Assembly (NCBI GenBank): GCA_045649505.1
Contig: JAZRQA010000034.1
Location: forward strand, 1-35,549
From: SIG587 sp045649505
Lineage (GTDB): Bacteria; Bacillota; Clostridia; Oscillospirales; Acutalibacteraceae
Length of the DNA: 35,549 nt
Reading direction: 5' to 3'
In this document: positions 15,557 through 24,547 of the stretch, one piece after another
Layout of the letters: each line of letters begins with the position of its first letter
Position numbering within the stretch: the stretch's first letter is position 1
The notes under the pieces: generated by a model
The model's database searches: none
What the model saw: only the letters and a program-made list of their open reading frames with translations
What the model was told of the DNA's origin: nothing
Made by a program: the position numbers and the translations under genes

Positions 15557-17467
15557 ATGCCGAGGATTCAACTGCTTGAAAAGAATGTAGCAGAGCTTAT
15601 CGCCGCAGGCGAGGTTGTTGAACGACCTGCATCTGTGGTAAAGGAACTTGTTGAAAATTCTGTTGATGCGGGCGCGACTGCAGTTACCGTTGAAATAAAG
15701 CAGGGCGGCATAACCTATCTGCGTGTTACAGATAACGGAAGCGGAATAGATGCTCGGGATGTTCCCGTTGCTTTTAAACGCCACGCAACAAGTAAAATAA
15801 GAATAGCCACCGACCTTGATTCAATTTCCACCTTGGGCTTTCGCGGTGAGGCACTTGCCGCTATTAGCTCGGTTGCCCGTGTGGAGCTTCTTACTGCAAC
15901 AAAGGGTGCCGTGACGGGTACACGCTACTGTATTGAGGGCGGTCAAGAGACCTGCTTTGAAGAAGCGGGTTGCCCTACAGGGACAACAATTATCGTGCGT
16001 GATATTTTTTATAATACACCTGCCAGAATGAAGTTCCTTAAAAAGGATGTAACCGAGGCAAACACCGTTGCTGCGATTATGGAGCGAATGGCGTTGTCCC
16101 ATCCTGAGGTATCCTTTAAGCTTATTCGTGACGGAAAGCTGACCCTTAATACTTCGGGAGATAAAAAACTTGAAAGTGCCGTATACAGTGTTCTGGGCAG
16201 GGAGTTTAGCTCGTCACTTATACCTGTTAACGGTGAGACCGATAGGGTAATGGTGCAGGGTCTTACCTGCCGCCCCGTAAGCTGCAAAAGCAGTAGAAAC
16301 GGTCAGTACTTTTTCTTAAACGGAAGATATATTAAAAGTGCAACAATAACAGCCGCACTTGAGCAGGCATATAAAAATACGGTTATGGTGGGAAAATTCC
16401 CCGCCGCAGTGCTTAATGTTACCGTACCCCTTGACAGCGTGGATGTAAATGTTCATCCCGCCAAAACCGAGGTTCGTTTCTCCGATGAGCGGCGCGTATT
16501 CTCGGCCGTGTACTATGCGGTAAAAAATGCACTCACTGCAGGCGATACACGACCTGATATGCAAATAAAAAGCGCGAATGACACCTTTAACCGTATGACG
16601 GCTGCACAATACAGGCAGACCGTATTACACAATGAAACATACAGCAGTAAATCGCAAACCGTTTCAAAGGGTCAACAACTTGTGTTTAATGACTTTATGA
16701 ACTCGGTAAACCAAACCGTAAACGATGTGCCTTTACAACAGGTTAAAGAAATTTCTGTACCGCAAAGTACGCCTGTTATTATCGAAAAACAGGTAAGCCT
16801 ATCTGAGGCAGCACCCGTGCAGGAGGACAAGCCCGAAATAAAGGCTGTTGCACCTGATTCAAATATTGAGGTACAAAAAAATCAGGAAGAAATTTCCGAG
16901 CAAAGGCAGGTGCGCTATGTAGGCGAGGCATTTAAAACCTATATCCTTGCCGAAATGGAGGGTGAGCTTTACTTTATAGATAAGCACGCCGCGCATGAGC
17001 GCATAAACTTTGAACAGTTAAAAAAGAGTAGTGTTATTCAGGTTCAGCCTCTGCTCGCGCCGCAGGCAGTTACCCTTACGGGTGCCGACTATTCGGCAAT
17101 AATCGACAATATGGAAATGATATCTGCCGCGGGCTTTGAAATAGAGGATTTCGGCAATATGAGCGTTATAGTATCCGCTGTGCCTGCAATGCTCACGAAA
17201 TGCGATATTGCTGAGCTTGTAAATGAGCTTGCCGCCACTGTGTCGCAAAGCGGTACTGCTACGCTACAGGTACTTGACCGTATTTTCCACACCGTTGCCT
17301 GCAAGGCGGCAATTAAGGCGGGAAATACCAATGACAGGTATGAGCTTGAGCGGCTGGCTGCGCGTGTACTGAATAACAGGGATATTATGTACTGTCCCCA
17401 CGGTCGCCCCGTAGCTATAAAGCTCACCGAAAGAGAAATAGAAAAACAATTCGGAAGAATACAGTGA
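15557..17467 (+). CDS. mutL: DNA mismatch repair protein MutL (endonuclease type)
   Basis: A 636-residue GHKL ATPase that links MutS to strand removal. The N-terminus has KELVENSVDAGAT, DNGSGID and GFRGEALAAI. A long polar linker (about residues 335-450, rich in Gln, Val and Ser) joins the C-terminal domain. That domain carries the metal-binding endonuclease motif as DKHAAHERINFE, plus ACKAAIKAGN and CPHGRP, so this MutL should nick DNA itself, as expected in an organism without MutH. The usual DQHA is DKHA here. Its stop overlaps the miaA start by one base (TGATG). Confidence 0.97.
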   Translation: MPRIQLLEKNVAELIAAGEVVERPASVVKELVENSVDAGATAVTVEIKQGGITYLRVTDNGSGIDARDVPVAFKRHATSKIRIATDLDSISTLGFRGEALAAISSVARVELLTATKGAVTGTRYCIEGGQETCFEEAGCPTGTTIIVRDIFYNTPARMKFLKKDVTEANTVAAIMERMALSHPEVSFKLIRDGKLTLNTSGDKKLESAVYSVLGREFSSSLIPVNGETDRVMVQGLTCRPVSCKSSRNGQYFFLNGRYIKSATITAALEQAYKNTVMVGKFPAAVLNVTVPLDSVDVNVHPAKTEVRFSDERRVFSAVYYAVKNALTAGDTRPDMQIKSANDTFNRMTAAQYRQTVLHNETYSSKSQTVSKGQQLVFNDFMNSVNQTVNDVPLQQVKEISVPQSTPVIIEKQVSLSEAAPVQEDKPEIKAVAPDSNIEVQKNQEEISEQRQVRYVGEAFKTYILAEMEGELYFIDKHAAHERINFEQLKKSSVIQVQPLLAPQAVTLTGADYSAIIDNMEMISAAGFEIEDFGNMSVIVSAVPAMLTKCDIAELVNELAATVSQSGTATLQVLDRIFHTVACKAAIKAGNTNDRYELERLAARVLNNRDIMYCPHGRPVAIKLTEREIEKQFGRIQ

Positions 17468-18423
17468 TGAAGGATAATAAAATACCGCTTCTTGCGGTGG
17501 TAGGACCAACCGCTTCGGGTAAAACTCGGCTGGGTGTTGAACTTTGCAAAGCGTTTGACGGCGAAGTAATAAGTGCCGATTCAATGCAGATATATAGCGA
17601 AATGCCAATAGCCACCGCCGTTCCAAGCCTTGATGAGCGTCAGGGGGCACCTCACCACCTTATGGAGTTTCTAAAACCTGTGGATACCTTCTCTGTTGCA
17701 GATTATGTAAACCTCGCGCATAAAACAATAAGCGAGATTTATAGCCGAGGGAAACTGCCTGTTTTGGTAGGAGGCACAGGACTTTATGTAAACTCGCTTA
17801 TAGATAATATACAGTTTTTGCCCGAGCCTGTCGATTTAAAGCTTAGAGAAAGGCTTCAAAAAGAGCTTGAGCAAATGGGCGAGGAGCATATGCTCGAAAA
17901 ACTTCGTGCAGTTGACCCAAAAAGTGCTATGCGGCTGCATAAAAACAACCGCCGCCGTGTTATAAGGGCACTTGAGATTTATGAGCTCACGGGTAAAACT
18001 ATCGAAGAAATTGAAATGGCGTCACGCAGTATGCCGTCCCCTTACAATGTTTGTATGATAGGGCTTACCTTTTCGGATAGGGAGCTTTTGTATGACCGAA
18101 TAAGGCGTCGCGTAGATATAATGCTTGAAAACGGCCTGCTTGAAGAAGCACGCTCCACCCTTGAAAATTCTTGCGGCGGTGGGGCACAGGCAATCGGGCA
18201 CAAGGAGCTTCATAAATATTTTAAAGGCGAGCTTGAACTTGCTGAAGCGGTCCAACTTTTAAAAAGTGAAACCTGCCGTTACGCTAAGCGACAGCTTACC
18301 TGGTTTAGGCGTGATGAGAGAATAAATTGGATAGAGTGCGATAGGGTGGACGATATTACACGCGCGGCACTCGAAATAATGAAGGAGGCGAAATTTGATG
18401 ACAGGCTCACACAAAGCAATTAA
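17467..18423 (+). CDS. miaA: tRNA dimethylallyltransferase MiaA
   Basis: A 318-residue enzyme that adds dimethylallyl to A37 of tRNAs, making the substrate of MiaB. Seen: the P-loop VGPTASGKTRLG at the N-terminus, the conserved SADSMQIY, and VGGTGLYVNSL. The C-terminal half contains KSETCRYAKRQLTWFRRD, typical of the family end. ATG at 17467 overlaps the mutL stop by one base; an in-frame GTG three bases earlier is possible. The 3' end overlaps the next gene by 26 bases, indicating coupling. Confidence 0.96.
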   Translation: MKDNKIPLLAVVGPTASGKTRLGVELCKAFDGEVISADSMQIYSEMPIATAVPSLDERQGAPHHLMEFLKPVDTFSVADYVNLAHKTISEIYSRGKLPVLVGGTGLYVNSLIDNIQFLPEPVDLKLRERLQKELEQMGEEHMLEKLRAVDPKSAMRLHKNNRRRVIRALEIYELTGKTIEEIEMASRSMPSPYNVCMIGLTFSDRELLYDRIRRRVDIMLENGLLEEARSTLENSCGGGAQAIGHKELHKYFKGELELAEAVQLLKSETCRYAKRQLTWFRRDERINWIECDRVDDITRAALEIMKEAKFDDRLTQSN

Positions 18424-19606
18424 AATATTTGCGCTAATACTGCTGGCAGTCTTCTTCGGTCATCAGGTTTACGCTTCGGTATACAAACCAATAACAACCC
18501 AGTCTGCTCAGTATTCCCAGACTATTGAGGGAATAAATATAAATGCCGTAATTATCCGTGATGAGCAGATAGTTAATTACTCTAAGGACGGGGTGCTGCA
18601 CTTTAATGTTGAGGGTGGCAAGCGAATCGAAAAGGATGGAATAATAGCCAATGTCTATAGCGGCGAAAGTGAATCGGTAACTGCGGGCAGAATAAATGAG
18701 CTTAATGCTCGTATTGCCGATATTGAGGAGCTGCAAGGGTATAACGCTGTTTCCGCTACCGACCTTGACCTGATTAACTCCCGACTGACATCTTCGTTAG
18801 ATGCTCTGCGCCTTTCCTGCGCATACGGAAATTATGAAGAGGCTTCGAACAACTGCGATGCCCTTATGATGATATTAAACCGCCGTCAGATGGTTACCGA
18901 TGCCACAACGGATTTCTCGGTACAGCTTAACAACCTTAAGGCAGAGCGAGACTCTTTAAAATCGGGGCTTTCAGCACCTAAGGATTATATAAAAGCGGCA
19001 AGCTCAGGATATTTTATTGACACTGTGGACGGGTACGAAACCGTGCTTACGGTCGATAAGCTTGATACACTTACCCCCGAACAGCTTGATACAATAAGTG
19101 CAGTAGAGGTGTCAAACACCTCTATAGGCAAGCTTGTTTCGGACTACAAATGGTATATAGCCGCCATCGTGAGCGTTAATCAGTCACTTTCCTACAAGCA
19201 GGGTGACAGGCTAACGGTTAATACAAATGTAAAAACCAATCCGTCGCTTTCGGTAACGGTAGAACAGATAAATATTTCGCAAAGCAGTGATCGCGCGGTG
19301 ATTGTAATGTCCTGTCAGGAAATGAGCAGTGCCCTTGCATCTATGCGCAACGGTGCTATGACCATTGTAAGCGGCAACTATAAGGGCCTTAAAATACAGG
19401 AAAAGGCGTTGCGCGTTGTGGATGGGGAAACAGGAGTTTATGTACTAAACGGTATGGAGCTTAAATTTGTGAAGGTAAATGTACTTTACAATAACGGTGA
19501 GGATATAATCTGTGAGCTTGAAAATGAAACCTCTGGTGTTTTAAAGCTTTATGATGAGGTAGTTGTGAAAGGAAAAAATCTTTATGACGGAAAAATTGTG
19601 GGTTGA
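18398..19606 (+). CDS. HlyD-like membrane-anchored adaptor protein, function unknown
   Basis: A 402-residue protein with one N-terminal membrane segment (about residues 6-26) and the rest outside. A short beta region is followed by coiled-coil stretches (NELNARIADIEELQ, about 97-110, and LNNLKAERDSLKSG, about 184-197), then a beta-barrel-like C-terminal part. This plan resembles HlyD-type periplasmic adaptors, but no ABC or MFS exporter gene is adjacent. ATG 18398 is preferred because AAGGAGG (18382-18388) is 9 bases upstream; an in-frame TTG lies 3 bases before. It overlaps miaA and yggS. Sitting just ahead of yggS-sepF, it may act in the cell envelope at division, which is an inference from location only. 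Confidence 0.8.
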   Translation: MTGSHKAIKIFALILLAVFFGHQVYASVYKPITTQSAQYSQTIEGININAVIIRDEQIVNYSKDGVLHFNVEGGKRIEKDGIIANVYSGESESVTAGRINELNARIADIEELQGYNAVSATDLDLINSRLTSSLDALRLSCAYGNYEEASNNCDALMMILNRRQMVTDATTDFSVQLNNLKAERDSLKSGLSAPKDYIKAASSGYFIDTVDGYETVLTVDKLDTLTPEQLDTISAVEVSNTSIGKLVSDYKWYIAAIVSVNQSLSYKQGDRLTVNTNVKTNPSLSVTVEQINISQSSDRAVIVMSCQEMSSALASMRNGAMTIVSGNYKGLKIQEKALRVVDGETGVYVLNGMELKFVKVNVLYNNGEDIICELENETSGVLKLYDEVVVKGKNLYDGKIVG

Positions 19607-20291
19607 CGACCTGCGAGAAAATTATAAATATATTAAAGAGCGTTTTGATAACGCCGTACTTAAAAGCGGCAGGAAAGAGGGCGAGGTAACTCTGCTTGCC
19701 GCAACCAAAACGGTGCCCGCCGAAATTATAAACGCCGCCGCCCGACTAGGCATTACCCATATGGGTGAAAACCGAGTGCAGGAGTTTTTAAGCAAAAACG
19801 ATGAAATAACAAGCGAACTTCACCGTCACTTTATCGGCCACCTGCAAACTAATAAGGTTAAGGATGTTGTGGGTAGGGTAGAGATGATTGAATCTGTACA
19901 TTCCCTAAAGCTTGCCGCCGAGATTGGAAAGTGTTCAATAAAAAAAGGAATTGTTACCGATGTGTTGGTTGAGGTAAATATCGGAAATGAACAATCAAAA
20001 TCAGGCTTTGCCCCCGAGGCATTGTTTGACCAGATAGAGGAAATGGGTCAGATACAGGGCATCAGGGTTCGTGGACTTATGTCAATACCGCCCATTTGCG
20101 AAAATCAAGCGCAAATTCATACTTATTTTACAAATTTAAGAAAACTGTTTATTGACATTAAGGCCAAAACAATGGATAATGTTAATATGGAGTTATTGTC
20201 TATGGGAATGTCGGGTGATTTCGAGACCGCGATAGAGTGTGGCTCCAACTTAGTACGTATAGGAACTGCGTTGTTCGGAAAAAGAATATAA
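19584..20291 (+). CDS. YggS/YlmE family PLP-binding protein
   Basis: A 235-residue single-domain TIM barrel that carries pyridoxal phosphate and keeps its level balanced; no catalytic reaction is firmly known. The PLP lysine is in LAATKTVP (about residue 39). Other family marks are GENRVQEF, HFIGHLQTNK, VNIGNEQSKSGF, RGLMSIPP and LSMGMSGDFETAIECGS near the end. The start lies 23 bases inside the preceding gene with AAAGGA upstream. It precedes sepF, the same order as ylmE-ylmF in Bacillus, supporting orthology to YlmE. Confidence 0.95.
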   Translation: MTEKLWVDDLRENYKYIKERFDNAVLKSGRKEGEVTLLAATKTVPAEIINAAARLGITHMGENRVQEFLSKNDEITSELHRHFIGHLQTNKVKDVVGRVEMIESVHSLKLAAEIGKCSIKKGIVTDVLVEVNIGNEQSKSGFAPEALFDQIEEMGQIQGIRVRGLMSIPPICENQAQIHTYFTNLRKLFIDIKAKTMDNVNMELLSMGMSGDFETAIECGSNLVRIGTALFGKRI

Positions 20292-20304
20292 AGGAGTAAA
20301 AGAA

Positions 20305-20787
20305 ATGGGAATTTTCGACAAGATTAAGAATTTGGTTAATGTAGACGATGACGAGTTTGATGAGGATGTAATGGAGGAGGAAGAGGAAACCGCTGATAAA
20401 AAGCAGGTTAGCTCTTACTACCGCGAACCCGAACCGAAAAGAAATGAGGGTGCGCCCAGAATGTTCCAGAGTGACCGCAAGTCAAAAACCGTAAGCTTTA
20501 ATCAGAATCAGCAGATGCAGGTAGTTCTCGTAAAGCCCGACCGCTTTGAGGATGTTACCGATATCGCTGACCATCTCAATGTGAAAAAGACGGTGGTTTT
20601 AAATCTTGAAGCTGCCAACCGTGACGTTTCCCGTCGTATAATCGACTTTTTAAGCGGTGTTGCCTATGCTAATAAGGGCAACATTAAAAAGGTTGCCAAC
20701 AGCACCTTTATAATAGTTCCCAGAGATGTAGATGTAGCGGGCGAGCTTATGTTTGACGATTACGACGATTCAAGAAGTTATTATTGA
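20305..20787 (+). CDS. sepF: Cell division protein SepF
   Basis: A 160-residue protein that anchors FtsZ to the membrane and bundles its filaments. It starts with an amphipathic helix (MGIFDKIKNLVNVDD), followed by an acidic disordered stretch (residues 13-40), and a conserved C-terminal SepF domain (VVLVKPDRFEDVTDIADHL, KKTVVLNLEA, then RRIIDFLSGVAYA). AAAGGAG lies before the ATG. Its stop overlaps the YlmH start by one base. Confidence 0.96.
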   Translation: MGIFDKIKNLVNVDDDEFDEDVMEEEEETADKKQVSSYYREPEPKRNEGAPRMFQSDRKSKTVSFNQNQQMQVVLVKPDRFEDVTDIADHLNVKKTVVLNLEAANRDVSRRIIDFLSGVAYANKGNIKKVANSTFIIVPRDVDVAGELMFDDYDDSRSYY

Positions 20788-21521
20788 TGCATGAATCATT
20801 ACTTGCCCCCCGTATTGAGGATGCCTTAAACATAACCGATAAAACGGGAGCACCTCATTTTGTGGGTTTCCTTACCCCCGAGCAGTGCGCGCAGGCAACC
20901 CTTGTTGCCGCCGGCAGAAGGCACTTGTTTTCGGGCGGCTATGAACAATCTGATCGAAAGATTTTTGCCGCATTGCCCGATTGGTGCGATGAGGATTTTG
21001 CTACCTTTCCAATAACCCCCGTAACGGTTACCTTTCGTTCAAGTGACAAGCTTTCTCACCGCGATTTTCTAGGCACACTTATGTCTCTTGGCATAACGAG
21101 GGAAAGTGTCGGAGATATTTTGATTGAAGCGGGCAGGGCAGTAATTTTTTTAAACAGTGATATTTACTCCTATGTAAGTGCCAACCTTGAAAAGGTTGGC
21201 GGTGTGGGTGTTCAGCTATCAGAGGGCTTTAGCGAGCCCTTACCGGGCCTCGGCCGACTTGCCGATTTTTCCGATACCGTATCGTCGCTGCGCCTTGACT
21301 GTGTTGTGTGCGCGCTCGCCGGTATATCGCGAGCAGGTGCCGTACAGTTTATTGAGCTAAAAAAAGTTAGCGTGAACGGTACTGTGAGTGAAAAGACTAC
21401 AAAAACCGTGGGAGAGGGAGACAAAATAACCCTGCGCGGTGTAGGAAAATTTATTATAGGTGATGTCAGCGGGCTGTCAAAGAAGGGCAGAGTAATACTT
21501 CATTACAAAAAATACATTTAA
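20787..21521 (+). CDS. YlmH-like S4-domain RNA-binding protein
   Basis: A 244-residue protein of the YlmH family: an N-terminal helical/alpha-beta part (LTPEQCAQATLVAAGRR), a central domain with DFLGTLMSLGITRESVGDI, and a C-terminal S4 RNA-binding domain (VKVSVNGTVSEKTTKTVGEGD-like, about residues 190-235). YlmH in Bacillus binds ribosomal particles and can substitute for the RQC factor RqcP. ATG at 20787 overlaps the sepF stop; a TTG three bases earlier is possible. In Bacillus ylmG lies between ylmF and ylmH; here it is absent and the two genes are fused by overlap. Confidence 0.92.
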   Translation: MHESLLAPRIEDALNITDKTGAPHFVGFLTPEQCAQATLVAAGRRHLFSGGYEQSDRKIFAALPDWCDEDFATFPITPVTVTFRSSDKLSHRDFLGTLMSLGITRESVGDILIEAGRAVIFLNSDIYSYVSANLEKVGGVGVQLSEGFSEPLPGLGRLADFSDTVSSLRLDCVVCALAGISRAGAVQFIELKKVSVNGTVSEKTTKTVGEGDKITLRGVGKFIIGDVSGLSKKGRVILHYKKYI

Positions 21522-21544
21522 ATAAAAGGAGAATAAGTACCGTT

Positions 21545-22231
21545 ATGTTAAATGCAGAAGAAATAAGAAACATTACCTTTTCCAACGCTATGAAGGGATA
21601 CAAGAAGGAGGAGGTCGATATCCTTTTGGATAAGATTGAATCCGATTACGAGCAGTTTGCCCGTCAGCTTCGCATTATGCAGGAAAAAAATTCCGAGCTC
21701 ACAAAGCAGTTGGCAGATACAAATTCCTCGAAGGACAGTATCCAAACGGTGCTTTTAAGCGCTCAAAAGCTTGCTGACCAGATAGTTGCCGATGCTAAAA
21801 TAAAGGCAGATGAAATTATGGCGCAGGCTCACAGCGAGCTCGAAGAATATAAAATTAACCGTCAGCAGATGATGGACGATATTGATAGAGAATACCTTGA
21901 TAAAAAGGCACAGCATGAGAAGGATTTTGCCGATCTCGTTGCTGAAAGTGATAAAAAACACGAGGCTATGATTGCCGCTGCGGCACAAAGCGTTGATAAA
22001 CAGCAAGCGTTGTTTGACCGCCTGCATATAGAAGCCTCTGCATTTAAGAGCGATATGCTTTCCCGCTGCAAGGCGCTGGTTATGGCGCTCAATGAGCTTC
22101 CCGATGAGGTACCTATGGATGCAAAACGCGCTGCTGCGGCAATTCAGTCACAGTTTGAAGCCGCGTCTGCTCAAGCCGTTGAAGAGCCTGTAGAGGAAGT
22201 TATAGCCGAAGAACAGGAACAGGCCGAATAA
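21545..22231 (+). CDS. divIVA: DivIVA-type septum/pole placement protein
   Basis: A 228-residue coiled-coil protein that recognises curved membrane at division sites and poles. The N-terminal lipid-binding domain shows the family pattern ITFSNAMKGYKKEEVDILLD (about residues 10-29) with the exposed Phe. Long coiled coils run from about 30 to 190 and the tail is acidic (VEEPVEEVIAEEQEQ). A GGAG site precedes the ATG. It follows sepF-ylmH, as in the Bacillus division cluster. Confidence 0.94.
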   Translation: MLNAEEIRNITFSNAMKGYKKEEVDILLDKIESDYEQFARQLRIMQEKNSELTKQLADTNSSKDSIQTVLLSAQKLADQIVADAKIKADEIMAQAHSELEEYKINRQQMMDDIDREYLDKKAQHEKDFADLVAESDKKHEAMIAAAAQSVDKQQALFDRLHIEASAFKSDMLSRCKALVMALNELPDEVPMDAKRAAAAIQSQFEAASAQAVEEPVEEVIAEEQEQAE

Positions 22232-22285
22232 TTGCGGCTGCCGAAATATTTGCGGGACAAAAGACCCGTATCGGAGGAGAAAAGT

Positions 22286-22804
22286 TTGATTATGTATATA
22301 TTAGCCGCTATATGCGGTGTAGCAATTTTAGCGGTAGATCAGCTTACTAAGGCATATATTGTTTCGGAATTTGCCCTTGCCCAAAGCCGTACCTTTATTC
22401 CGGGTATACTTAATTTCACATATGTGCATAACAAGGGCGGTGCTTGGGGCATGATGGAAGGGCACACTTGGTTGCTCATTTCCCTTACAGTTATTATTAT
22501 GATAATATGCCTTGCTATGCTTGTTACCCGCGGTATTAAGGACAAAATGTTCTTCTGGTCGGTTATATTTATTCTTTCGGGCGGCCTTGGTAATCTTATA
22601 GACCGTGTATTCAGAAGCGGTGTTGTTGTAGATTTCCTTCATTTGGATTTTATGCCGAATTTCCCTGTGTTTAATATTGCCGATTGCGCCATAGTTATAG
22701 GAGCAGGACTTCTTATGCTTAATCTCCTGGTGGATATTTTGCGTGAACGCAAGGAACGCCACGCGGTTATCAAAAAGGAGCATAGCGCAGATGCGCAGGA
22801 TTGA
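22286..22804 (+). CDS. lspA: Lipoprotein signal peptidase II
   Basis: A 172-residue aspartyl protease that removes signal peptides from prolipoproteins in the membrane. There are four membrane helices. The motifs are VDQLTKAYI, NKGGAWGM (the N-x-G-A/G-W block), GGLGNLIDRVFRSGVVVDF with the first catalytic Asp, and FPVFNIADCAIVIG with the second. The chosen start is TTG at 22286, because GGAGGA lies 8 bases upstream and the hydrophobic helix follows at once. An upstream in-frame TTG at 22232 abuts the divIVA stop but has no ribosome binding site and would add a charged 18-residue leader. It overlaps rluD by 14 bases. Confidence 0.95.
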   Translation: MIMYILAAICGVAILAVDQLTKAYIVSEFALAQSRTFIPGILNFTYVHNKGGAWGMMEGHTWLLISLTVIIMIICLAMLVTRGIKDKMFFWSVIFILSGGLGNLIDRVFRSGVVVDFLHLDFMPNFPVFNIADCAIVIGAGLLMLNLLVDILRERKERHAVIKKEHSADAQD

Positions 22805-23696
22805 TTATACAAGCGAAGCCTCAGGCACGCGTCTTGATGTTGCTGTGGCAATGGCGGCGCAAATCACTCGCTCCTATGCCGCAAAGCTCATAGAAAACGG
22901 CTCGGTTACCGTAAACGGTATCGAAGGGCTTAAAAATTGCAAGCTTAAAGTTGCAGATAAAGTCGAGATAACTCTACCCGACCCCGAACCTCTTGCGGTT
23001 ACCGCGCAGGACATCCCGCTTGATATTATTTATGAGGATAAAGACCTTCTTATAGTAAATAAACCCAAAGGGATGGTGGTTCATCCTGCAGCAGGCAATA
23101 GTGACGGTACTCTTGTAAACGCCCTGTTGCACCATTGCTCGGACAGTCTTTCGGGTATAAACGGTGTTATGCGACCGGGTATAGTGCATAGAATTGATAA
23201 GGACACCAGCGGCCTTTTAATGGTTGCTAAAAATGATAACGCTCATCTTTTTTTGAGTGATCAGATAAAAGAGCATTCCTTTACAAGGGAGTATGAGGCG
23301 GTCGTTTACGGCACCTTTAAGGAAACATCGGGCACCGTTAACGCCCCCATTGGAAGGCACCCGATAAAGCGTAAGCAAATGGCGGTTACTGATAAAAACT
23401 CTAAACCTGCCACCACGCATTTTACAGTGCTCGGTACAGGAAACGGCTTTACCCATTTGCGACTGCGCCTTGAAACGGGTAGAACTCACCAGATTCGTGT
23501 GCATATGTCATACATAGGTCATCCTGTAGCAGGAGACCCTTTATATGGTCCCAAAAAGGTGATAAAGGAGCTTGAAGGTCAATGTCTTCACGCTAAAAAG
23601 ATAGGATTTATCCATCCGACTACGGGTAAATATATGGAGTTTGAAAGCTCACTTCCTGAATATTTTAGCAGTTTTCTTGAAAGGAATTTTAAATAA
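22791..23696 (+). CDS. rluD: RluA/RluD-family pseudouridine synthase
   Basis: A 301-residue enzyme that isomerises uridines in 23S rRNA. It has an N-terminal S4 domain (RLDVAVAMAAQITRSYAAKLIENGSV) and the catalytic core with the Asp in VHRIDKDTSGLLMVAK, then GRTHQIRVHMSYIGHPVAGDP. The ATG at 22791 is chosen because AGGAG lies about 10 bases upstream; an in-frame GTG at 22743 lies deep inside lspA. Pairing lspA-rluD is common in Firmicutes. The symbol reflects the family; the exact target uridines are not shown by the sequence. Confidence 0.93.
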   Translation: MRRIDYTSEASGTRLDVAVAMAAQITRSYAAKLIENGSVTVNGIEGLKNCKLKVADKVEITLPDPEPLAVTAQDIPLDIIYEDKDLLIVNKPKGMVVHPAAGNSDGTLVNALLHHCSDSLSGINGVMRPGIVHRIDKDTSGLLMVAKNDNAHLFLSDQIKEHSFTREYEAVVYGTFKETSGTVNAPIGRHPIKRKQMAVTDKNSKPATTHFTVLGTGNGFTHLRLRLETGRTHQIRVHMSYIGHPVAGDPLYGPKKVIKELEGQCLHAKKIGFIHPTTGKYMEFESSLPEYFSSFLERNFK

Positions 23697-24532
23697 TGGG
23701 AATTTTTGATGGCTGTTTGCTCGCCTGCGATGTGGACGGCACCATTGAAAGCGGTGGTGAAGTAAATCCCCGTAACATAGAGAAAATACATTACTTTATG
23801 AGTGAGGGCGGCCATTTTTCCCTGGCATCGGGCAGAGGCCCTGAGGGCATTTTACCGATAGTGAGAAAACTTGGAAAAATCTCGGCAAGCATAGTAAGCA
23901 ACGGCTGTATTATCTATGATACGGTCAGCCAAAAGGTTTTAAGCGGTGAATACCTGCCCGAAAACGATAAGCATTTTGTGTGCGATATAATAAAAAATGT
24001 TCCAAGCACAGGAATTGAGGTTCATATAGGTGAAACAACCTACAATGTGAACCGCAATAACGAAACCGATGACCACGAGAATCACGAGGAAATATCCGCA
24101 AGGTTTGTGGATGTTGAGAAAATTATGGATACACCTTGGAATAAGGTTATTTTTATGCCGATTGACGATGAGGGTATGCAGGCTACCGTGGAACTGACAA
24201 AAGGCGAAAGCAATAGCAAGTTTGTGCATACCTGTGCCATTATCAAAGGTGTTCAGCGTAATTACTATGAGCAGCTTCCGCTTGGTGTTTCCAAGGCACA
24301 GGCACTTACCAAGCTTAAAAAAATATACAACATAAAAGAAAATTCACTTTTTGCAATAGGTGATTATTATAACGACCTTGAGATGCTTCTCGCAGCCGAT
24401 ATAAGTGCGGCAACCGCCGAGGCACCGCAGCAGATAAAAAGTGAGTGTGACTATATAGCCTGTAGCTGTAAAGATGGTGCGGTTGCAGATTTTATAGATT
24501 ATTTAACAAACAAATATTTAAAATTAAAATAA
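23696..24532 (+). CDS. HAD-superfamily (Cof-type, IIB) phosphatase
   Basis: A 278-residue soluble phosphatase. The four HAD motifs are readable: motif I ACDVDGTIE (about residues 10-18), motif II SLASGRGP, motif III Lys in the GVSKAQALTKL block, and motif IV IGDYYNDLEML. The central insertion is the alpha/beta C2B cap, typical of Cof-like sugar or nucleotide phosphatases. The ATG overlaps the rluD stop by one base (TAATG). The substrate cannot be told; neighbouring transketolase genes make a sugar phosphate plausible. Confidence 0.9.
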   Translation: MGIFDGCLLACDVDGTIESGGEVNPRNIEKIHYFMSEGGHFSLASGRGPEGILPIVRKLGKISASIVSNGCIIYDTVSQKVLSGEYLPENDKHFVCDIIKNVPSTGIEVHIGETTYNVNRNNETDDHENHEEISARFVDVEKIMDTPWNKVIFMPIDDEGMQATVELTKGESNSKFVHTCAIIKGVQRNYYEQLPLGVSKAQALTKLKKIYNIKENSLFAIGDYYNDLEMLLAADISAATAEAPQQIKSECDYIACSCKDGAVADFIDYLTNKYLKLK

Positions 24533-24547
24533 GGGGTGTTTAATGGT

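Noticed and set aside
22232..22285. N-terminal extension of LspA from TTG 22232
   Set aside because: No ribosome binding site precedes it, the added residues are charged and unlike the family, and a good site precedes TTG 22286.
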